64,000 bases of DNA from Tetrapyrgos nigripes (GCA_013368315.1 JAACJM010000220.1:1-64000); one strand, 5' to 3'. Counted from the stretch's first letter, positions 1 through 11,110 are shown. Translations and numbers: made by a program. The notes: a model not told the origin generated them from the sequence alone.

Positions 1-19
1 GAAATGAGGAAATACATCG

Positions 20-100
20 GATGATTGGAGAATGAAGCGGTAAATGTGTACACCGAAATGAAATGGATTGATTGTTGCGAGATTGGAGGATGAAGCGTAT
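20..100 (+). pseudogene. Two scraps resembling the C-terminal end of an NFX1/FAP1-like gene
   Basis: Two short segments (about 26-45 and 78-97) read as Asp-Trp-Arg/Glu-like codons followed by GAAGCG and a stop-like TA. They resemble the clear DWEDEA-stop end of the FAP1-like relic at 39,373-39,393. The second is one base out of frame. This suggests the relic array continues upstream of the window. The match is only about 20 nt each, so it is weak on its own. Confidence 0.3.
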
Positions 101-745
101 TTAGCTATGGGTGTATTCAGTGCAAGAGCAAAAGCGCAGAACGGAAAAGGCTTCAAAAGAGGATATCAAGTTGAAACGTCCTCTCGTGGGTGAACTCGGT
201 GATTGAACTGTGCTGTGATTAATTGCTCTGTTGTACGATAGTGCTGTGTTACAATGCTCTTTCTATTTTCTGTATCGTTTGTATCTAGTAGGTTGTACTA
301 GTATTCAGTATACTCAGCTGCACATATATGCTGCTGGTCAGACGACGCCAGTCAGAAGCCCAGTCTCTAGTTAGCGTCAGCTCAGGAGGCGCTAGGTTTC
401 TGGCTGTAGGATACATCACGTTTCTGTGTAGATCAGAAAGTAATTGGGAAACCACTCGTATACATTGCCTTGAGAAACGTGACGATTCCTTGAAGTTTTA
501 TCACCGTAAGATACTTAACGGATTCTACCGAAGTGTAATCATCAAGTATACCAGCAAGTTTCTATTTCTTCCATACTTAGTGGTTCCTTTCAAGTCGAAA
601 ATGAGTTTGGATACATAAAAATGCTCGGTAGGTGGAAAACATAGCAAATCTCAAATCATTTATTAGCTGAATCTTCGTAATCGTATATTTCGGGTTTCCT
701 TTCAAACTTTCATCCACCTAACATTCATTCCTGCGCGGCGTGCTA
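101..745. other. Non-coding stretch before the first array unit
   Basis: The only long open frame (328-618) has no recognisable domain, no supporting introns and no counterpart at the equivalent place in units 2 or 3. I see no gene here. The stretch ends where similarity to 11,510 and 23,985 begins. Confidence 0.5.
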
Positions 746-1042
746 GCGATTGCCCATTTAGACATTCAACGAATCGGCCTTCAGGGATGAATTTAGGCTG
801 GTCAGATGTATCCAACAGCGTCCGAAAGAGTACTTACTGAAGGTGGACCATGTCTAAAAATACGAGCAAGGAAGTATAGCAAGTTGTTGATGGTCAGTTG
901 AGAAAGCTGAGCGCGTGTGCGTGACTCGAGTTGTCCTCGTCTTTCTCTTCCATATCTGGACGTCCTCCTGCCCAATGTCGCTGCTTCAGATGATGGATAG
1001 GCTGTCTTTCGGAGTCAAAATTAACTACTGTTTCGCTCAAAA

Positions 1043-1850
1043 TATGTTCATGTGTAATCGTCCTGAAGTTTGTCAAATTTTCACCTTGGCCTTCCGCTCA
1101 CTTTTTTTGCTAATACATCTTGCTCTGACAGGGACCTTTTTGACCGCAGTTTGCCTTGAAATTACGACGATAGTTTGTCGCCTAAGGGTGTACGAGAAAG
1201 TGCTATGGGCTGAGGTAGAACAGGGCGCAAACGGGACGTCATCACCAAGTGAGGGACTGGGAGTCGCTTTTGAAAGAGCCGAGCCAGGTTGCGAAGCATA
1301 ACTCTCGTATGTCTCTCTTACCCTTGCTGAGCTTCCGAACGCTTATAGTTTGCGATCTACTCAGCTCTGTGCTTGTGCGTGACGGTGCGTCAGACACAAC
1401 TGGCGCGACTGCTACAACTAGCCCAAGCCGACTATCACACTCCCCTCTCCACCATTCCTTCGCCTTCCTCCACGGTAGTCGCTGACGCTTCCTGCTCAGT
1501 CGTTGGTTTTCACTGCTGACGACGTTACTTTGCCTGTGTCTACCAGCGGTCTTTATTCAGACGACTCCTCGAGCAGACTGAAAGCGACGGGAACGACTGC
1601 TAGGACTACGACCACTAGTAGCGATGGAAACTGCAGCTGAGCTGACCATCACAAAAGACGCTTCCTCAGTCATTGCCTTCACTTTCGCTATCATTGATGC
1701 AACTAGGCATCGGAATGATGTATTGCTATTTGATTGCTATCAGCACTTACTCAATTTGAAGATGACCATATCGCCTACTCGCTCTCCAGACCCACATTCT
1801 GAGCCTCTGGGACGACCGGCTTTTATACCGCCCAACTAAACTTTGCACTC
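1043..1850 (+). pseudogene. Relic of a 3-TM family gene, unit 1
   Basis: The frame starting MFM at 1043 parallels the start of the 37,010 gene, including the segment RLRVYEKVL, which corresponds to GLTVYDKVL there. The reading frame then breaks after the conserved VxxVEQ region. A CAG acceptor and an intact 17-nt micro-exon (CTCTGTGC...) follow near 1362. After that the two exons holding the membrane segments are missing, and the sequence jumps to the Ser/Thr/Ala-rich tail (about 1385-1640). Equivalent relics with the same deletion lie at 11,810 and 24,390, so the deletion predates the duplication. Confidence 0.6.
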
Positions 1851-1974
1851 GACAACTACGCACTGCACCGCCTCTAGAGTCCGTATGCCCCAAAGCCCAA
1901 ATCTCACGGACGTGCGCCGCAGCTTTTACATCTGCTACCAGGAGTCAAGCACTGAATAGACTATCCTTTGCAAT

Positions 1975-2680
1975 TTGCTGGCAACGTATATGGGATGGAT
2001 ACTAAAAATGGTTGATCAAGAAACGAAACGGAGGTGAGCACACTATCGTATATTTTTCTATGGTCACCTTTTCTTACGAGCTGCCGTCTTCCTAGACCTC
2101 GCTGTAGCCTCTATCTATTACTGTCGCTCCGTAACTGCTCCCAATACTCGACCCAGTCTACAATGTACATCCTTCCTTATACCACCGTCCAAATCGTTAG
2201 TCTTTCGCTATATCAACACATATAAATATACCTTTCCACTTCTACCCGCCTTCACCACTCTTCACGCCCGCTCTCTCGTTCGTCCCAAGATGCTATTCTT
2301 CTCTCTCCCGCAACTGCTGCGAGCTCGACTGTTTGCTGCTCGGGGTCAAACCTACGATGACGTCATCGTCGAGCACACCGAAAAGAGGATACATTGGATA
2401 GACATCTGTCGTTGGAGGTACGGCTGGACTTGCTGGGGTATAAGGGGCCGGACATGGAGCTGGTGGTGGATGTCATTTTGGGTTGTCTAGTACCGGTGGT
2501 GGGACAGCGTCGCCTTTGGGACATTCCAAGAGCTGTGAGTCTCAGACGAGGGAACTGGTGGTGTTGCTGTTGCTGCGCCGGTCCTTCACTGTGCACCAGA
2601 AGGAGTGGTACCAGTACCAAATGAGTCTAACGAACCAATACCGTGATAAGGAAGAATTGGTTGGATATTGGTGTCTTTTG
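1975..2680 (+). pseudogene. Relic of the 3' end of an NFX1/FAP1-like gene, unit 1
   Basis: The segment around 1990-2035 translates as a degraded YxxxxKMVDQETKR, followed by a GGTGAG donor. This matches the R3H end (YxTQMVDQE) of NFX1/FAP1-family repressors. About 150 nt later the CGTCCAAATC segment corresponds to the VQxIRRIDT exon seen better at 3,178. From 2390 the sequence matches the RGWTxVVGG C-terminal region seen at 4,660. It is full of stops and frame changes. A near copy is at 25,310-25,870 plus 32,259-32,400. Confidence 0.6.
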
Positions 2681-2775
2681 GGCTGATTATACCGTGCATG
2701 AGTCAAGTACTCTATGAGGGCCCTACAGGGAAGAAGACGGGAGATATTGGGTTTGAGGTAGGGTTCCTTTTAAGT
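2672..2775 (+). pseudogene. 3' fragment of a purine-cytosine permease gene, unit 1
   Basis: This is about 100 nt nearly identical to 14,466-14,560 in the intact permease (residues FGLIIPCMSQVLYEGP onward). It is joined upstream to FAP1-like relic sequence, so everything before the last transmembrane segment is gone. Downstream the frame runs to an unrelated end. It shows that unit 1 once carried, or was copied from, a permease-bearing unit. Confidence 0.85.
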
Positions 2776-2999
2776 ATATACATGATACTGCCAGAACACG
2801 ATGCTTTTCTTTGATACATAAGTAGAAGATAATTAGTGGGATTCGCTCCTTCTCCTTACATCTCTGAAGACATGTATATGACGACGCGTGATGAATCGAT
2901 GATTTACTAAACTACCATCACCTCGGCTCCTGCAGGCCCTTATACCGTGGCCGGTTCAGAACATCATCTGTATCCCAACGAAGGGTAACCTGACAGTTG

Positions 3000-4800
3000 G
3001 CGTTGGCAGTCACTTACAGCTGGCCTTGTCGCCGTGTGTGGAATGTACACTCAAATGGTTGACCAGGAACGTGAAACGAAGGTGAGTACACTATATATTC
3101 TTTCACGGCCAGCCGTCTCACTACGTCTTTCTACTCTTTTCTATCCTATTTCTATATCCCATTGCTTTCCAATCCAGCGTCCAAGTTATCCGCCGCATTG
3201 ACACAACCAAACCCTATCCGCCTATCTCGTCAACCGTCATCACGCACCACTTCGTCTCCAGACACACACGGAAGACCCTTCACCTTCCCTTACCGAACCA
3301 ATTGCACAGACCCCATCCCCAGCTGTCCTTCATTGTCGAACGTCACACAGGCCCTTGTCCGCCTTGTTCAGACGACATTGTACGGCCATGCAGTGTACGC
3401 AGGTTATTGAATGTGGGGCTCTACATCAGCATCAATCCCAAGCGCAATTCAAGCAAGGAGGGACAAGGTTGGGTGTGGGTTTGTTTATGGGAGGTGAGCG
3501 TTTTGTTTCCTTTGAACTACTTGTGTTTTCACGTATCTAACGTTTTTGGTCTTCTTTTCAGACTTCTTGACTGTAGATTCTATCACTGCAATATGATGTG
3601 CTACGCAGACGGGTGTGGGGCTTGTACCTCCATGAGTAGAAAATCGCGCAAGTTATGGTATGTACTCGTCCCATCATCATGACGTCCATTTTGTTAACTT
3701 CTCCAAATTTATCAGTCAGTCTCTCCGACCAACACAGCTGCACCCACGTCTACCACACCCCCGCCGTCTGACTCGAAGACGAACGCTGTCAATCTCTCGT
3801 CTCACTACATCCCTGTGACCGTATCTGTCAAGCCGTCCTATTCTCTACGGCAACTCCACGTTCAACCTTGGTCCAACCCCACCGGTTCGTCAAAACCAAG
3901 TCTCAACAAGAACCCAAATGTGCACCAGAGTGCGCGGTAGCGAAGAGGAATAGAAAGTTGGCTGAGGCGTTGGGGATCAATGTCAGTCTGGGGAATAGTA
4001 TTTGGAAATGTGGTGTATAATGGCGAGTTGGTCGCGTTTAGGAGGGCAGTGAACGACAAGTTTTTGGGGGGTTTAGACAAGGCTTTCGCAGAGTGAGTAC
4101 TTTGACTTGCTTCTATCTTATTTTTCTGCTTTTTGTGCGTGTGTTGACTGGACTACAGCATCGTCACGTCGTCAAAGAAACCGAAATATTTTTACCCAAC
4201 TTTTACCTCACATATTGGCAGTGATTGGAAGTTTGATGTACGAGAAATCAAAACGAAGGTGTGTGCACTACCACACCACTGTCCTACTTGGGTAACTTTT
4301 CTAACGAAGTGCCTTCTTTGTATCTTGCTCTCTTTCATTCCTATCCCTATTGCCCTCTCGATCTCTTCCTTTTTATTTCAGCGTTCAATTCATCCGCCGC
4401 ATCGACACACGTCACAGTATTCCAACCCCCCACCTTATCCGTCTACCAGTACCTCGCCAACTTGTGACTGGGACCATCACTCATACCGTACCACGTCATC
4501 TCTAGGCAAGCTCGCAGATCCCAGAAGAGAGTCTATCACTCCTTCTTTCTCTCTTGCCGCCGCTGCGAGCTCAACTTCGCTATGGAAGCCCTGCAACTAA
4601 ACCTGTGATGTCATCGCCGTCGTCACCGTTGTCTTCCGCCACCCCGAATAGAGGATGGACTTTTGTCGTCGGAGGTACGGATACAACTGGAGCAGGTGTT
4701 GGACGTCCACTTGGGCTATCTGGTTTTGGGTCCTGGACCAATTTTGGGCAGTAGCTTCATAATGACTTGGTACGAGTCGAGTTGCAGACCAGCGCCGGTA
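3000..4800 (+). pseudogene. Rearranged NFX1/FAP1-like zinc-finger pseudogene, unit 1
   Basis: NFX1/FAP1 proteins are nuclear repressors with NF-X1 Cys/His repeats, a KCxxECxxAKRNRKLAEALGI segment and an R3H domain. Pieces are present but out of order. An R3H exon (MYTQMVDQE, about 3047-3101) comes first, then an exon with VQVIRRIDT (3,178). Next come a zinc-finger exon with CYADGCGACTS (about 3,560-3,656), the EPKCAPECAVAKRNRKLAEA segment (3,905-3,985) and a second R3H end (about 4,160-4,255). Last is the RGWTFVVGG tail (4,650-4,760). Several finger Cys are replaced by Tyr, Arg or Thr, there is a frameshift near 3,900 and a stop near 4,017. Splice sites are largely preserved, so residual transcription is possible. 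Confidence 0.75.
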
Positions 4801-4850
4801 TATTACTTCAAGTGACATAAATTACAGAATGAAAATAAATCTTTACAGCT

Positions 4851-7800
4851 TCAGTTCCTACTATTGGACGGCTCTGCAGTCCTGGCTCTCTTTGCTGCAC
4901 TGTCTCTCTCAACGTCTCCCTCCTGCTCGTCCCTACTTCGTTTATTCCCTGCGCGCTCGCTGGCATTCCTCTCGGCAGCATTCTTCCTACGAATTTGAAG
5001 GGGCCGTTCTTCATCATTCAAAGCGTCGTACAGAGGCGAAATCTCGGGTCCAGTAGCCTTCTGAATGCCATCTTGTCTTGTAAGTTGTACTGGCTCGCCT
5101 TTACTCTCTGGCCAATTGACGAATTCGAAGCCTTGCTCAGCGACAATTTCTTGCAGCGTTTTCCAGGGAAGACCCTTTCCATAATAGATCTTATTAGAAT
5201 CTTTTGATAATTTCGTTCAACGTCAGTTTCCGTTAAGATCAGTATATCTGTATAGAAGCTCACCCAACATTTCGAGCAGTTTCAATTTCACGTTATCACG
5301 CATTTCTTGACGAGATGGTCGATTTTTTGGTTTAGAGGATTTTCTGAGGAACAGAAGCAGTCCAACATCTTTCAGCCTTCATCTCTGATCAATGTCCGAA
5401 AAATACTTACGTGGTACTCTGTGCTTCTGGCCTGTTAATCGAATGATTACCAGAAGTCGTTTTATCCGGGTCTTGATCTGGTATTAGGCCCAAGTCGGTC
5501 CTGCTGGTCAGACTAATATCCGGGGCGGCTTCAACGTAGTCTTCCTGGAACGAAAGCAGCTCGTTTGCGGTGGAACTACCATTCAGCGCAACATCGTTGC
5601 TTCCAGACTGCGAGGAGATTTCACTGTGGTTTGGAGGAGGAGGAGGAGTCGAAGATTCCTATTAGTCTGTTAGAACGTCATCAACTCCTCTAAAACTCGA
5701 CGCTCACCTCCGAGTCAGTGTCCTCGGAATCGTTGTCCATGTAACCTCGACAAATGATATTTTCCACCTCCTCCTCCTCCTCCTCCTCCCAGCAGTGAGC
5801 CGCAGAATTGGCACAACCCGAGCAGCAGATAGACTGCGTCTGCTGCTGAAGCGCATTCTACAAGAATAATTAGTGAGGTGGAGAGAGAGTTAGCGCATAC
5901 TTACTCCAGTCTCGATAAGGGTCTGACTGAACTCTAGTAGATTTTTCTGAGTAAGGGGACAACGGTCAGTTTGATAACGGTCATGATTCTGAAGGACGAA
6001 GTTGTGAGCTTCATTATATTTCGTATCTATCAACTCACCATGCCGCTTATCATCCTTTTCGCGTCTATAGACAAACCGAAGGTCGACTTCGGGTTATCAA
6101 GAGCATTGGAAAGATCATGCAACCCATCTTGAATGCGGCAAGTTCTGCATTTGGAATCTAGTCGAGGATACATGTGACGATCCAAGTCAGGATCCATTTG
6201 ATCACAACCGACAACAGGAACTTGAGAATTTCCAGTGAGCATAGAGTAAGCCGACGCATACAAATCTGGGATAGAGTTTTCGCCAAGGGCCTCGAGATCT
6301 GTCCAGCATGTATGGCCGGATTTTTCCAGTGAATTTTGAAAGGCTCGCGTAGCCTCTGATTTCCGTAGTGCAGGAGCCTGTTCGAGCGACACACCGAACC
6401 ATCGGTTCCTCAAAGTGTCCTTAAGTATCTGAGCTGCTCGGGGCCCAAAACCGACTGACTTGACTATTGACAAAAGGGCCACAGCGCATAGCCATGAAGC
6501 TGGATCACTGCTCCAGCCTGTTGTAGACCCCTCAGCCACCTCCTCCTCCGTGAAAGGAGCCGGGCTGTATCTGCTGCACGCAATGCCAGTGGCAGCTTCT
6601 ACAGCTGCTTCAGTTTCTGTCCAATGAACACTCAGGCCATCCTCGTTGACCTGTAGTAGATTAACCCAATAGGACGGAATCCAATCTTCTTTTGGGATGA
6701 AACTTCCTAAAGTGTGCTTCCTTCCAATGTCGACAGACGGCAAATTACTGAGCCATTTGTCCATTTCCCGGAGACTTGTTTGACTGAGAAGGTTGGGCAA
6801 CAGTTTGATCTTAGTGCGGCTGCCGTCCCTTTTATCCGAGTCTATCCACCTGTCTGTCCAGAACTTTGATGAAGTGGGTGCAGTATTTTCCCCCATGTAA
6901 TAGAAGTACTCGCGCGCTACGGACGGTATGCAAAACAATGCAATTAGATGAGGTTTTAACTTGAAGGTCAAGCCTGAGGGTTGGGACCTTGACGAATCAA
7001 CCTTAAGCAATGAAGTATACATCGTAGGCATGGTACTCACTGAATTTTGAGACACCCAGCACAGTTGACCAGATGGAACGGCCAAGGAATGGCACGAAGA
7101 GGATTCCCTATTGTTATCCAGACCTTCCACATAGACTCATCTGGAAGATCTTTGTAACATGTATGGCCCCTTTGCTTCAACGTGGCGCAAAAGTCTCCCC
7201 ATATTCCCGATCTGAGATCAGAAAAGGAGACTAGCTCGTCTTTGACATCTTCTGGAAGCATAGTCCACCATTTAGAGACGAGAGACGGAATTTCGTGCCC
7301 AATGGAGGAAGGTCTGAGTTTGAACTTCGTACGCCTGCAGGCGAATAATGACTTCCAGAGGATCAAAGCAAAGCGTATTTCGAATTGATGATACGCACCC
7401 TCGCTCGATGTTGCAGAGACATCTAACCCGCATTGGCCAGAGAAGTGACGTTCAAGTCTACGTGATATGGAGCTAACAGCAGAGTTCCGAAAGCTCTTAG
7501 CCCTATACGATGATAGATATGTGTTCGGTTCTGGCACACGTAACTCGTCACCGTTGTCCCACATTAGCCAAATGTCATCCATATCTAGTAGAGATTGCCA
7601 CATTTCTACTTGTCTTCCGTACCCCTGGGGGAAGGCCTCTTCAACGCAATGCCACAGCCATAACAATCGAGTTTTGGCGATATTATGAATGTTATCGGCA
7701 TCGGTGGATGCTTTCATCCGAGTAAGAAGAGTTTTGTCGTCGGCCATGCAGCGATAGGAATCACAGTTCTCGCAGACTTCTGGAGGCTGGCGCGACGACT

Positions 7801-8083
7801 CTTCGTATTCGGAGAACGACGAGGAGGGGGCAGGGGCGGGTGAAAGATAGATATTATGGGATGGTGGCTCCATGACGCGAGTAGCCGAGGGGAATGGTGA
7901 ATTTTCGAGTTCGCTTTGATACTCGGGATGTGATCCTACGTGTGGCTGAGAATAGGGATCGTGGAAGAACCGGGAAGAAGAGGTTGGAATGGAAGAAGAT
8001 CGCCAGTCATAACTAGAGCCAGAGGGAACGGAGTAATCAGTGGACTGGGTGCCGTGTGTGTGGTAGGTTGATGACGGATCCAT
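4851..8083 (-). CDS. Large unknown Cys-motif protein, unit 1 copy
   Basis: Function is not recognised. It is a multi-exon gene starting MDPSSTYHTHG at 8083. Exon 1 (to about 7,040) has a Ser/Pro-rich N-terminus, then CENCDSYRCMADDK near residue 105, then an alpha-rich region with GHTCYKDLPDESMWKVW and CAGC. Exon 2 (about 7,000-6,049) has GHTCWTDLEALGENS and a CRTCRIQDGLHDL motif. Small exons follow: one with CCSGC and an EEEEEEEV acidic run, and a Ser/Pro-rich one. The last exon has GKGLPW, EFVNWPE and PLYDAL and ends in the basic KRSRDEQ and KRAR stretches before the stop at 4,851. Expected length is roughly 850-950 residues. The Cys pairs and basic end suggest a nuclear or nucleic-acid-binding protein, which is inference only. 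No break was seen. Exact small exons are uncertain. Confidence 0.7.
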
Positions 8084-8174
8084 CGAGAAGGGACTGTTTA
8101 GATGGAAGAATGAGTGGGATTGGGATATAAGGTGGATTATTTGGGGGAGGAGGAGAAGGTTGTATCAGAGAGAT

Positions 8175-8610
8175 GGCCAGATATAACTGGAAAATCAAAT
8201 GGACGCCGGTCTGCGTGTGTGACGTCTACCGGCGAGTTTGGGAACGGACGTCGTAGGTGAAATGAGAGCAGCTGGGATATAAGATCGGGATGACGTCGAA
8301 GGAAGAAGAGATAGTGAGGGGAGACGTCCAGATATGACCAGGGCTTTGGATGACCTGAGCAACTACTAGTACACTGTGCGCACGTGACGTCTACAGGCGG
8401 GTAGCAATTGCAGAACGGACGTCTCACTGTCAGGGGGAAATGAGCGCGGCTTGGGAGCTAAGATAGGCCCGACGTCAGAGAAGACTTGGAGGTATGCGAC
8501 GAGATGACCAGATACAAACCAGAGTACGTGGACGACACTCTGCGCGTGACGCCTACAGGCAACTTGGGGAGAAACGGACGATGCAAATGAAGATATGGGA
8601 GAAGCTAGAC
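8175..8610. promoter_or_regulatory. Upstream repeats with TGACGTC palindromes, unit 1
   Basis: This lies just upstream of the large minus-strand gene and holds three imperfect copies, about 170-180 bp apart. Each has TGACG(T/C)CTAC(C/A)GGC followed by AACGGACG(TC). They sit near 8,219, 8,386 and 8,546. Each is followed by an (A/G)GATATGACCAG or AGATGACCAGATA-like segment. TGACGTC is the core bound by CRE/ATF-type bZIP proteins in fungi. The same block is kept at 20,043-20,405 in unit 2. A regulatory role is inferred from position and conservation. Confidence 0.5.
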
Positions 8611-8874
8611 TGATGGCCACAGTAAGTGGACGGCGGTGTCACTCAAGAATCTGCGCGTGCTGTAGATGGAGCAAATGGTATAGAGGAAGAAAGAGAAGGA
8701 AAGAGGAGAGGGGAGGAACCAGGTACTGGGAGTGCGCGGGTTGATAGGCTGTCCTTCAGACAGGCTGCTTATGAGCACAAGACAACAGCTTTATACACTC
8801 TATTCTTTTACAATAATAGCATTGGAAAGTACATACGTCCATTGGCAATCTACGGCCACTTCGGATCAACCTCA

Positions 8875-9541
8875 TCAAGAAGCCTGGACGACGGGTCCAG
8901 TTCTGCAGAAGCAAAACAAGACGTAGAGCCCAATAACCACGAGTAGCTGGAGCACAGTCGTAGTCGGATCATCCGATACCCTGATTAGTTCTACAGCCAG
9001 TATAACCAATATAGACAGGCCTGGGATGCACCGAAGGCACGTGGATATAAGAGGATGCCTGATCTGTAATAGCTGTCAAAAAGGTGACCGGTGAGTTTAG
9101 ATAGACCCACATACAGTGCGAACATCATCATAGACTATGGAGATCGCGTTTGATATTAGGAGAAGAAGGATTATCCAGCTTGCGGTGGTTCTCTGAGAGA
9201 GTTGCGCGTAATATCTGATAGACAAATGTTAGTCCAAGATGCAGGCCAGGTAATCGTAGCTAAAAGTTTACCCTAGCAGAGCACCAAGCTGGTCGTCGAC
9301 AAATCAGTCTTCACGAAAAAAGGCAGAAGTGGAGACGTACAGTAGTCATATGTCGCGTCCTCCTCAATTGCGACACCGCGGTCAACCACTGTGAAGCACC
9401 AGGATCACGTTGAATAGCGCCCTCGACACGGTCATATTCTGTCAAACGGCGGGTTTGACTCCCGACTGTTTTACAGACGGTCTTGACCGAAGTTTTGATG
9501 CAGTTCAGGACTAGAGAGAGGCAAAGGCGAAGAGACTCCAT
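8875..9541 (-). CDS. 3-TM family protein without long tail, unit 1 (minus member of the divergent pair)
   Basis: Four exons give about 171 residues. Exon 1 (9,541-9,341) begins MESLRLCLSLVLNC and contains RRLTEYDRVEGAIQRDP. Next is a 17-nt micro-exon coding LGALLG (just after CGACGACCAG). Exon 3 has the membrane segment SWIILLLLISNAISIV. Exon 4 has PGLSILVILAVELIRVS and TTTVLQLLVVIGLYVLFCF and stops at 8,875. The exon order and the pattern (basic-YDxV, micro-exon, W-TM, PGL-TM, VxQLL-TM) match the plus-strand genes at 10,165, 22,140 and 37,010, although sequence identity is low. It lacks the Ser/Ala-rich tail. Probable small integral membrane protein of unknown function. The MESLRL start is identical in unit 2. 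Confidence 0.7.
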
Positions 9542-9683
9542 GTTTGGTTCAGTGCAGCTCCATGTTGTTTTGAGTCGTCTTTTATAGATTCCAGTACTTC
9601 ACTAGTCTCTCAGCAAGACCTTGACTGATATCAGGGTGATGTCTACGAAACATTGACGCGTCCGGAAGAGCAGTAGCGAAACC

Positions 9684-10045
9684 TGAGAGGAGGGAGGAGG
9701 GAGGAGGAGGAGTCCTCGCAGTGTCCAATAAGCTTCAACCCTTGGGAATTCGAATTGCTTAGGAACACCGGAAAGTCAGGTAAGTACTACACGTGTTGTG
9801 TCATCCTGAAGTTGAACCTCTTCCTCCCTCCTCCCTCCTCTTTCATCCCTGTTGATGTACACCTTTGGCCTTGTATAAACATCGTATGATTGATTAGGTG
9901 ACTACGCAACGCCGCCGGGTCCTGAACGGCTTGGCGTGTATCTATCTATAATCTATCTTCATTAGCGACCTCGTGGACCTTGCGATTCGTCGGCTCACAA
10001 TATACAACCTTTCCCTCCTCCCTCCCCCTCCTCCTACCTCCTGCT
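9684..10045. repeat. Purine tract and pyrimidine tracts between the divergent 3-TM genes
   Basis: A GAGGGAGGAGG-type purine tract (about 9,684-9,712) is followed by CCTCCCTCC-type pyrimidine tracts at about 9,817-9,840 and 10,007-10,040. On one strand these are inverted and could pair, leaving a loop of about 105 nt. They sit in the shared promoter between the minus and plus 3-TM genes and recur in unit 2 (21,533-21,560; 21,752-21,775; 21,988-22,018). Confidence 0.6.
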
Positions 10046-10164
10046 GTACACCTTTGGCTTGTCGGCGTTTCATTGTGTATAAATTTGCCTCGGAGCTACT
10101 CTATGGACATCATAAGTCGTACAAAAAGGCGTCCTAGAGTAAGTGCAGTCGTCAAACATCCCCA

Positions 10165-11110
10165 ATGACTTTCCCTGACTTCTTCATTAGGGTGGCCCTT
10201 GCGATTCGCCGGCTCACGATATACAACCAAATCAAACGCTCTCAACGTGAAGTCGACCCCGCCAAGGTAGTTTTGCAGCTGAAGGAGTTGAGCGAGAGTA
10301 GGGTGCGGAGTCTAAGCATCGTATGTTTTTGCTTATGAGACACTCAGAGATACTTACTAACTGTCCCCAATTGCCTACTTAGCTGCTTGCTGTCCTTGCG
10401 TACGTCGCAACGCTTCTCATATTACTCTGAGCTGACAACGTATTTTCGGCTTTTGTCCAGTCCTCTCACTCGGCTCCCGTCTGTGGTCCCAGCAGCCTGG
10501 GTCATCTTCCTTTTCCTTCTATCGATGACAGCTGCGGCATTATGCGACAGGATCCATCCAGACCAGCTTTCGGTGAGCCAGGTCACGATTTAGTGTCGTA
10601 CTTACATACGAAAAAGAAAGACTGACCTCAAATCATAGACCTTTTCACCAGGCTTGTTTACATTTATGCATTCCATTCCTGGACTATGCGTCTGTGGAGT
10701 ACTTCTGGCAGCAATGATACGTTTCTCAGAAAACAAGGCTGTTGCGATAGTTCAGCTGCTTGTCTTCGGTGTTTTTGCATTGGTGGTATTGCTCTCGTCA
10801 AAGACTGATGAGGAGATTTCGGCTGTGGACGAGGAACGGTACGTTTTTTCTCCTCAATCTTTGTGAATACACGTCTCATGTAGTTCTAAGGGTTGCGGGA
10901 AGCAGACTTGCTATCGCCGGCATAGGTCAGTCGGTGTCGGAGGGTGCTAATACGCGTACCGACGGTGCGATGTCTGGTGGTGTCAGGCTCAGAATGACTG
11001 ATACTACACTGGCACCGACAACAGCGGCCACTTCTTCACCTTCAGATTCCTATCACACACCGTCATATCCTGCTGTCCCTCCTCCGGCAAAGCTGCGTGC
11101 TCGGGTTTAG
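10165..11110 (+). CDS. 3-TM family protein with shortened tail, unit 1
   Basis: Five exons (10165-10320, 10383-10399, 10461-10572, 10639-10838, 10891-11110) give a clean 234-residue frame. Exon 1 holds RRLTIYNQIKRSQ and LKELSESR. The 17-nt micro-exon codes LLAVLA. Membrane segments follow at about residues 68-85 (AWVIFLFLLS), 103-122 (PGLCVCGVLLAAMI) and 128-148 (AVAIVQLLVFGVFALVVLL). The tail is Ser/Thr-rich and only about 75 residues, compared with about 210 in the unit 2 copy. An in-frame deletion of roughly 410 bp explains the difference. The start ATG follows CCCCA and is the same in both copies. Function unknown; family membership is based on shared exon phases. Confidence 0.75.

Noticed and set aside
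894..1076. Minus-strand open frame overlapping the 3-TM relic
   Set aside because: It recurs in unit 2 (11,717-11,923) only because the DNA is duplicated. It has no family features and is antisense to the better supported relic.
2363..2620. Minus open frame across the unit 1 relic
   Set aside because: Antisense to FAP1-like relic sequence, with Gln/His runs from GTTGCTGTTGCTGC-type repeats.
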